A DNA stretch of 64,000 nt from an uncultured Eubacteriales bacterium. Its GTDB lineage: Bacteria; Bacillota; Clostridia; Oscillospirales; CAG-272. The notes under the pieces were generated by a model. That model had not been told where the DNA came from. It did not search any database and saw only the letters and a program-made list of their open reading frames with translations. Made by a program: the position numbers and the translations under genes. The DNA lies in the NCBI GenBank assembly GCA_934393265.1, contig CAKRQL010000004.1, positions 62,001 to 126,000 of the forward strand, given 5' to 3'. This document shows positions 60,897 through 64,000 of the stretch, in pieces (positions within the stretch are counted from its first letter, which is position 1; the number at the start of each line of letters is the position of its first letter).

Positions 60897-61807
60897 TTTC
60901 CTGTCGCTTTCTCTGCTTTCTTTGCTTCCTCTTTGAGCCTGTCCTTAGGAGATTTCGTATACACTCCGTAGTTGTCCCACATTCTCTCAAGCTTTTCAAA
61001 GCGGTCCTTGATACGATGCTCACACCTTGATGTAAGCTCGACCACCATAGCATTGATAAGGCTGATCGGTGCGACAAGCGAATCCATAAAGGATGCCATA
61101 TCCGACTCGGCAGTAAGGACAAAATCGCCGACAGCCGCGAGGGGCGAGACATCAGAATCTGTGAAAACTATCGTCTTGACACTGCAGTCATGTGCGTACT
61201 TCACGGCGTTTATCATTTTTGTGGAGTAGCGCGGGAACGAGAATGCAATGAGAACATCCTCTGCCCCCACATCGAGCATCTGTTCAAATACCTCGGAGGT
61301 CGACATCGGAAGAACAAGACGCACATTGTCAAATATCAACGAGAGATTATACTGAAGGAATCTTGCGAGCGGCTCACTTGAACGGGCACCCATTATGTAA
61401 ATTTTTCGTGCTTTTATGATGGTATCGACTGCACGGCGGAATTGCGTCCTGTTAACGCGCTCCATAGTCCGTCGTACCTTGTTCATATCGGACTCCATGA
61501 CCTTTTCGACTATATCCGAATGATTCCCTATGCGGCATTTGGTGAGGTCTATCCGCTCGTTCGGCGTCAGATACATGCGTGCGAGCTCCTGGACGGCATC
61601 CTGAAATTCACCGTACCCCTCAAAACCGAGTTCGTTTGCAAATCTGACAACCGTAGACTCCGAAACTCCGACATGCTGCCCGAGACGGGTCGCGGTCATA
61701 TATCCGACCTTTTCATATTCGGTCAAAACGGCATTTGCAAGTTTTTTCTGTCCCTTTGAAAATGTGGGGTATAAAGTATCTATACGCTTGATTATGTCCG
61801 TGGACAT
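60893..61807 (-). CDS. RpiR-family SIS-domain regulator
   Basis: A 304-residue transcription regulator with an N-terminal RpiR helix-turn-helix (TATRLGQHVGVSESTVVRF, then ELGFEGYGEF) and a C-terminal SIS sugar-phosphate-binding domain (about 125-260, I-Y-I-M-G-A-R-S-S). Such regulators sense phosphosugars; the ligand here is unknown and no sugar operon is adjacent. ATG 61807 has AAAGGA upstream. Earlier in-frame codons lead into unconserved Arg/His-rich sequence. Probably cotranscribed with gltX (56 bp upstream). Confidence 0.92.
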   Translation of the reverse strand: MSTDIIKRIDTLYPTFSKGQKKLANAVLTEYEKVGYMTATRLGQHVGVSESTVVRFANELGFEGYGEFQDAVQELARMYLTPNERIDLTKCRIGNHSDIVEKVMESDMNKVRRTMERVNRTQFRRAVDTIIKARKIYIMGARSSEPLARFLQYNLSLIFDNVRLVLPMSTSEVFEQMLDVGAEDVLIAFSFPRYSTKMINAVKYAHDCSVKTIVFTDSDVSPLAAVGDFVLTAESDMASFMDSLVAPISLINAMVVELTSRCEHRIKDRFEKLERMWDNYGVYTKSPKDRLKEEAKKAEKATGK

Positions 61808-61863
61808 TTGAGAAATCCTTTCTGATTTTTGGTTTATATTCTTATGGCACCGACGGGTACAGA

Positions 61864-63309
61864 TCAGCCGAGCTTTGAAAGAGAGCGCGAGATGCGGTCT
61901 ATCGTCTCGTTCTTTCCTATGACCTCCATGATTTCGGTTGCACCTCCGGGAGTTGCCGCCATGCCGGACACCGCTATGCGGACGCACCACATTACTGCGC
62001 CTGTTTTGAGTCCGAGCTTCTCGGCGATGGGCAGGAGCGCAGCATAAAGATTGTCATTGTCAAAGCTGTCTGTGCCGCGCAGAACATTAAGTGCTTCGGC
62101 GAGTACGGTACGAACCGTGCCAAGATCTGTTATTTTATTCTTTTTATTGAGGAAGAGCTCTGTATCGAAATCAGGGAGGGCTGCAAAGAACGCTATCCGC
62201 TCGTCTATTTCGGAGAGCTTTGAAATTCTCGTCTTTATCAGTGAGAGCATTTTTTTGCGGTTGAGTGTAGCCGGAAGCTCCGTTTTCATGAATTTGCCCG
62301 CTGATGTCTCAAATTCTTCGTCGGTCAGCCGGTGAATATACTCGCCGTTGAACCAGAGAAGCTTTTCAAAGTCAAAAACCGCCGGAGATTTTGATACTCC
62401 GTCTATTGTGAATGCGTCGGTCAGCTCCTTCAGTGTGAAAAATTCCGTTTCGGAGTTCTTCGGACACCAACCGAGAAGCGCAATATAGTTGACAATAGCC
62501 TCCGGAAGATATCCGTCGTTCAGGAGGTCCTGGAACGAGACTGCGCCATGGCGTTTTGAGAGCTTTGAAACGCTGCCATCCGGGTTTTTGCCCATGAGAA
62601 GCGGAAGATGAACATATACCGGTCTCTCCCAGCCGAATGCATCATACAGGAGGACATACTTCGGGGTGGATGTAAGATATTCCGATCCGCGCACAACATG
62701 TGTGACACCCATGAGATAGTCGTCTATAACATGGGCGAAATTATACGTCGGATACCCGTCGGCTTTTATCAGTATCTGATCCTGAAGCTCAGAGTTGTTC
62801 ATGCTTATTTCGCCGAAAACGGAGTCGGTGTATGAGGTGACACCGTCGAGCGGCATTTTCTGCCGTATAACATACGGGATACCGGCATCGAGATTGCGCC
62901 GGACCTCCTCAGGGGACAGATCTCTGCAGTGACGGTCATAGCCCCCGGTGGCGTCCTCCTCATGCAGCTTTTCGAGACGCTCCTTAGTGCAGAAGCAGTA
63001 GTAGGCGTATCCCATGTCAACAAGCTTTTCAGCGTATTCAAGGTATATGGGCTTGCGCTCGGACTGGACATAAGGACCGTGCTCACCGCCGACATCCGGA
63101 CCCTCGTCATAATTAAGGCCGGTGATTTTCAGCGTTGATTTTATGACGTCTGTCGCGCCCTCCACGAGTCTCTCACGGTCAGTGTCCTCTATACGTAAAA
63201 TGAACCTTCCGCCGTCATGCTTTGCAATCAGGTATGAATACAGCGCCGTGCGCAGATTTCCTATGTGCATATACCCTGTAGGGCTCGGCGCAAATCTTGT
63301 AACAGTCAT
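61864..63309 (-). CDS. gltX: Glutamyl-tRNA synthetase
   Basis: GltX (481 aa), class I synthetase. ATP motifs are FAPSPTGYMHIGN (HIGH-type) and SKLSKRHG (KMSKS-type). The discriminating region R-I-E-D-T-D and the later Y-A-Y-Y-C-F-C are typical. ATG 63309 with GAGGTC upstream. First gene of a five-gene leftward operon reaching ispH. No GlnRS gene is seen, so indirect Gln-tRNA synthesis is possible but cannot be judged. Confidence 0.97.
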   Translation of the reverse strand: MTVTRFAPSPTGYMHIGNLRTALYSYLIAKHDGGRFILRIEDTDRERLVEGATDVIKSTLKITGLNYDEGPDVGGEHGPYVQSERKPIYLEYAEKLVDMGYAYYCFCTKERLEKLHEEDATGGYDRHCRDLSPEEVRRNLDAGIPYVIRQKMPLDGVTSYTDSVFGEISMNNSELQDQILIKADGYPTYNFAHVIDDYLMGVTHVVRGSEYLTSTPKYVLLYDAFGWERPVYVHLPLLMGKNPDGSVSKLSKRHGAVSFQDLLNDGYLPEAIVNYIALLGWCPKNSETEFFTLKELTDAFTIDGVSKSPAVFDFEKLLWFNGEYIHRLTDEEFETSAGKFMKTELPATLNRKKMLSLIKTRISKLSEIDERIAFFAALPDFDTELFLNKKNKITDLGTVRTVLAEALNVLRGTDSFDNDNLYAALLPIAEKLGLKTGAVMWCVRIAVSGMAATPGGATEIMEVIGKNETIDRISRSLSKLG

Positions 63310-63350
63310 TATTTTGACCTCTCGACAGTTTTTTATTTTTCCACCCACAC

Positions 63351-63379
63351 ATTTTAACACATTTTTTATGATTAGTCAA
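63351..63379 (-). promoter_or_regulatory. Sigma-A promoter of the gltX operon
   Basis: -35 TTGACT (63379-63374), 17-bp spacer, -10 TAAAAT (63356-63351). Confidence 0.75.
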
Positions 63380-63398
63380 TCGACGCGCAAAAAAATAT

Positions 63399-63428
63399 TT
63401 GACAGTATGTGATATAATGATATATAAT
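63399..63428 (+). promoter_or_regulatory. Promoter of the right-end membrane sensor
   Basis: -35 TTGACA, 18-bp spacer, -10 TATAAT, divergent from gltX. A second TATAAT lies inside the spacer (63412-63417). Confidence 0.7.
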
Positions 63429-63475
63429 TACGGTGTCATATGCTTGACATCAGAAAGTATTAAGCGGGTACAGAT

Positions 63476-64000
63476 ATGTTCAAAAGCATTTTTGCAAAAT
63501 ATATAACTGCGTTCGTCATGATAATATTCGTGAGCTTTGCGGTTCTCTTCGGCATAATAACCTCGATGATACGGATATATACGGCAAACGACAGAGACGA
63601 ACGACTTGCAAACACCGTCGCCGCATTTATAGACCAGATAGACGATATGGGGCTTGACGGCAGGCTCGTTTTTGCCGATACAGAGCGGTTAGCCATGATA
63701 ATAGGTCCGATAGTCAACATAGACTCTGATACCGATATGATTATTACGGACGGCGACGGAAATATAATCCTCCGCAGCATAGAGTCGAGAAACAACAATG
63801 GCAAAATCTGCAAGCTTACCGCTATCGGAAAGGAAGGCGCGGCAATTGACATGACGCTTTTCACCGAGGTGACGGAGGATGACGGCAGAGAATACCTCGT
63901 TTATTACGGAAACGTCGACGGAATAGTTCCGTCGCGCTCGGTGATGTATGCGCTGCCGGAGCGACAGGACGGCGCGGTCATCGGATATTGCATAGCCTAT
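63476..64000 (+). CDS. Membrane sensor protein, N-terminal part (probable histidine kinase)
   Basis: An open frame of 175 codons that runs off the window end without a stop. It starts MFKSIFAKYITAF, then one membrane span (about 10-32). An outside domain follows with L-A-N-T-V-A-A-F-I-D-Q-I-D and I-I-T-D-G-D-G-N-I-I-L-R, which resembles extracytoplasmic PAS/Cache-like sensors of two-component kinases. Hydrophobic residues at the very end (VIGYCIAY) may lead into a second span. The kinase core would lie outside the window, so the call is by layout only. Confidence 0.6.
   Translation, partial: MFKSIFAKYITAFVMIIFVSFAVLFGIITSMIRIYTANDRDERLANTVAAFIDQIDDMGLDGRLVFADTERLAMIIGPIVNIDSDTDMIITDGDGNIILRSIESRNNNGKICKLTAIGKEGAAIDMTLFTEVTEDDGREYLVYYGNVDGIVPSRSVMYALPERQDGAVIGYCIAY

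Noticed and set aside
1..64000. CRISPR arrays, prophage or transposase genes
   Set aside because: No regularly spaced direct repeats, phage structural genes or transposase motifs were seen on either strand.

Overview
The window reads as a chromosomal segment of an anaerobic, Gram-positive-type Firmicute of the class Clostridia, most like the Oscillospiraceae/Ruminococcaceae group. This rests on several signs together: IspH fused to ribosomal S1 domains, a ylxM-ffh-rpsP-khpA operon, a pyrophosphate-type phosphofructokinase, a SAM-I riboswitch before metK, RecD2 and MutS2, a SpoVD-like PBP with PASTA domains, and many sigma-A promoters with a 17-bp spacer. TGA is a normal stop and base composition looks balanced by eye. 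No rRNA, prophage, intact insertion sequence or CRISPR array is visible. The genus is not determinable from the sequence alone.

Layout, left to right. 0-6.1 kb: end of ybeY, then era, recO, mutS2, a beta-lactamase-family hydrolase and a small membrane protein. 6.2-7.5 kb: a leftward Thr-rich DUF11 protein and tRNA-Leu. 7.6-17 kb: a prephenate-dehydratase-like protein, a TSCPD protein, a phosphohexomutase, lepA, hemW, a DUF1292 protein, a probable 6S RNA and a calcium-type P-ATPase. 17-19.8 kb: tRNA-Gly, tRNA-Thr, rsmA and glpK. 19.9-25.6 kb: the ylxM-ffh-rpsP-khpA operon, rpsT, a dGTPase-like gene and the rpsF-ssb-rpsR operon. 25.7-39.3 kb: ispE, a three-gene TerB_N / DUF2791 ATPase / Lhr-like helicase module, a methyltransferase, hslO, a divergent superoxide-dismutase-fold protein, a PPi-type pfk, metK behind its riboswitch, and recD2. 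39.4-42.5 kb: a divergent MreB-like gene with a 38-residue membrane protein, an AT-rich spacer, then leftward ftsZ. 42.8-53.3 kb: the division/cell-wall cluster (mraZ, rsmH, an ftsL-position gene, spoVD/ftsI, murE, murF, mraY, ftsW, murG), all leftward. 53.5-64 kb: a small unknown gene, ispDF, rpe, a leftward operon gltX - rpiR type - flavoprotein - cmk/plsC fusion - ispH/S1 fusion, and the start of a rightward membrane sensor protein.

Most of the window is housekeeping: translation and ribosome assembly (ybeY, era, rsmA, khpA, rpsP, rpsT, rpsF, rpsR, lepA, gltX), DNA repair (recO, mutS2, recD2, ssb), isoprenoid synthesis by the MEP route (ispDF, ispE, ispH), and peptidoglycan and division. 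The most system-like accessory content is the operon at 26.7-32.05 kb. It pairs BrxD-like and BrxHI-like proteins, known from BREX type 2, with a TerB_N protein, without the rest of a BREX locus, under a perfect-consensus promoter. I regard it as a candidate stand-alone genome-defence or stress module. Secondary points of interest are the divergent SOD, the cmk-plsC fusion, the degenerate prephenate-dehydratase relative, the odd MreB-like/small membrane protein pair, a wall cluster lacking murD/murC/divIB, and near-identical promoters for mraZ and ftsZ.
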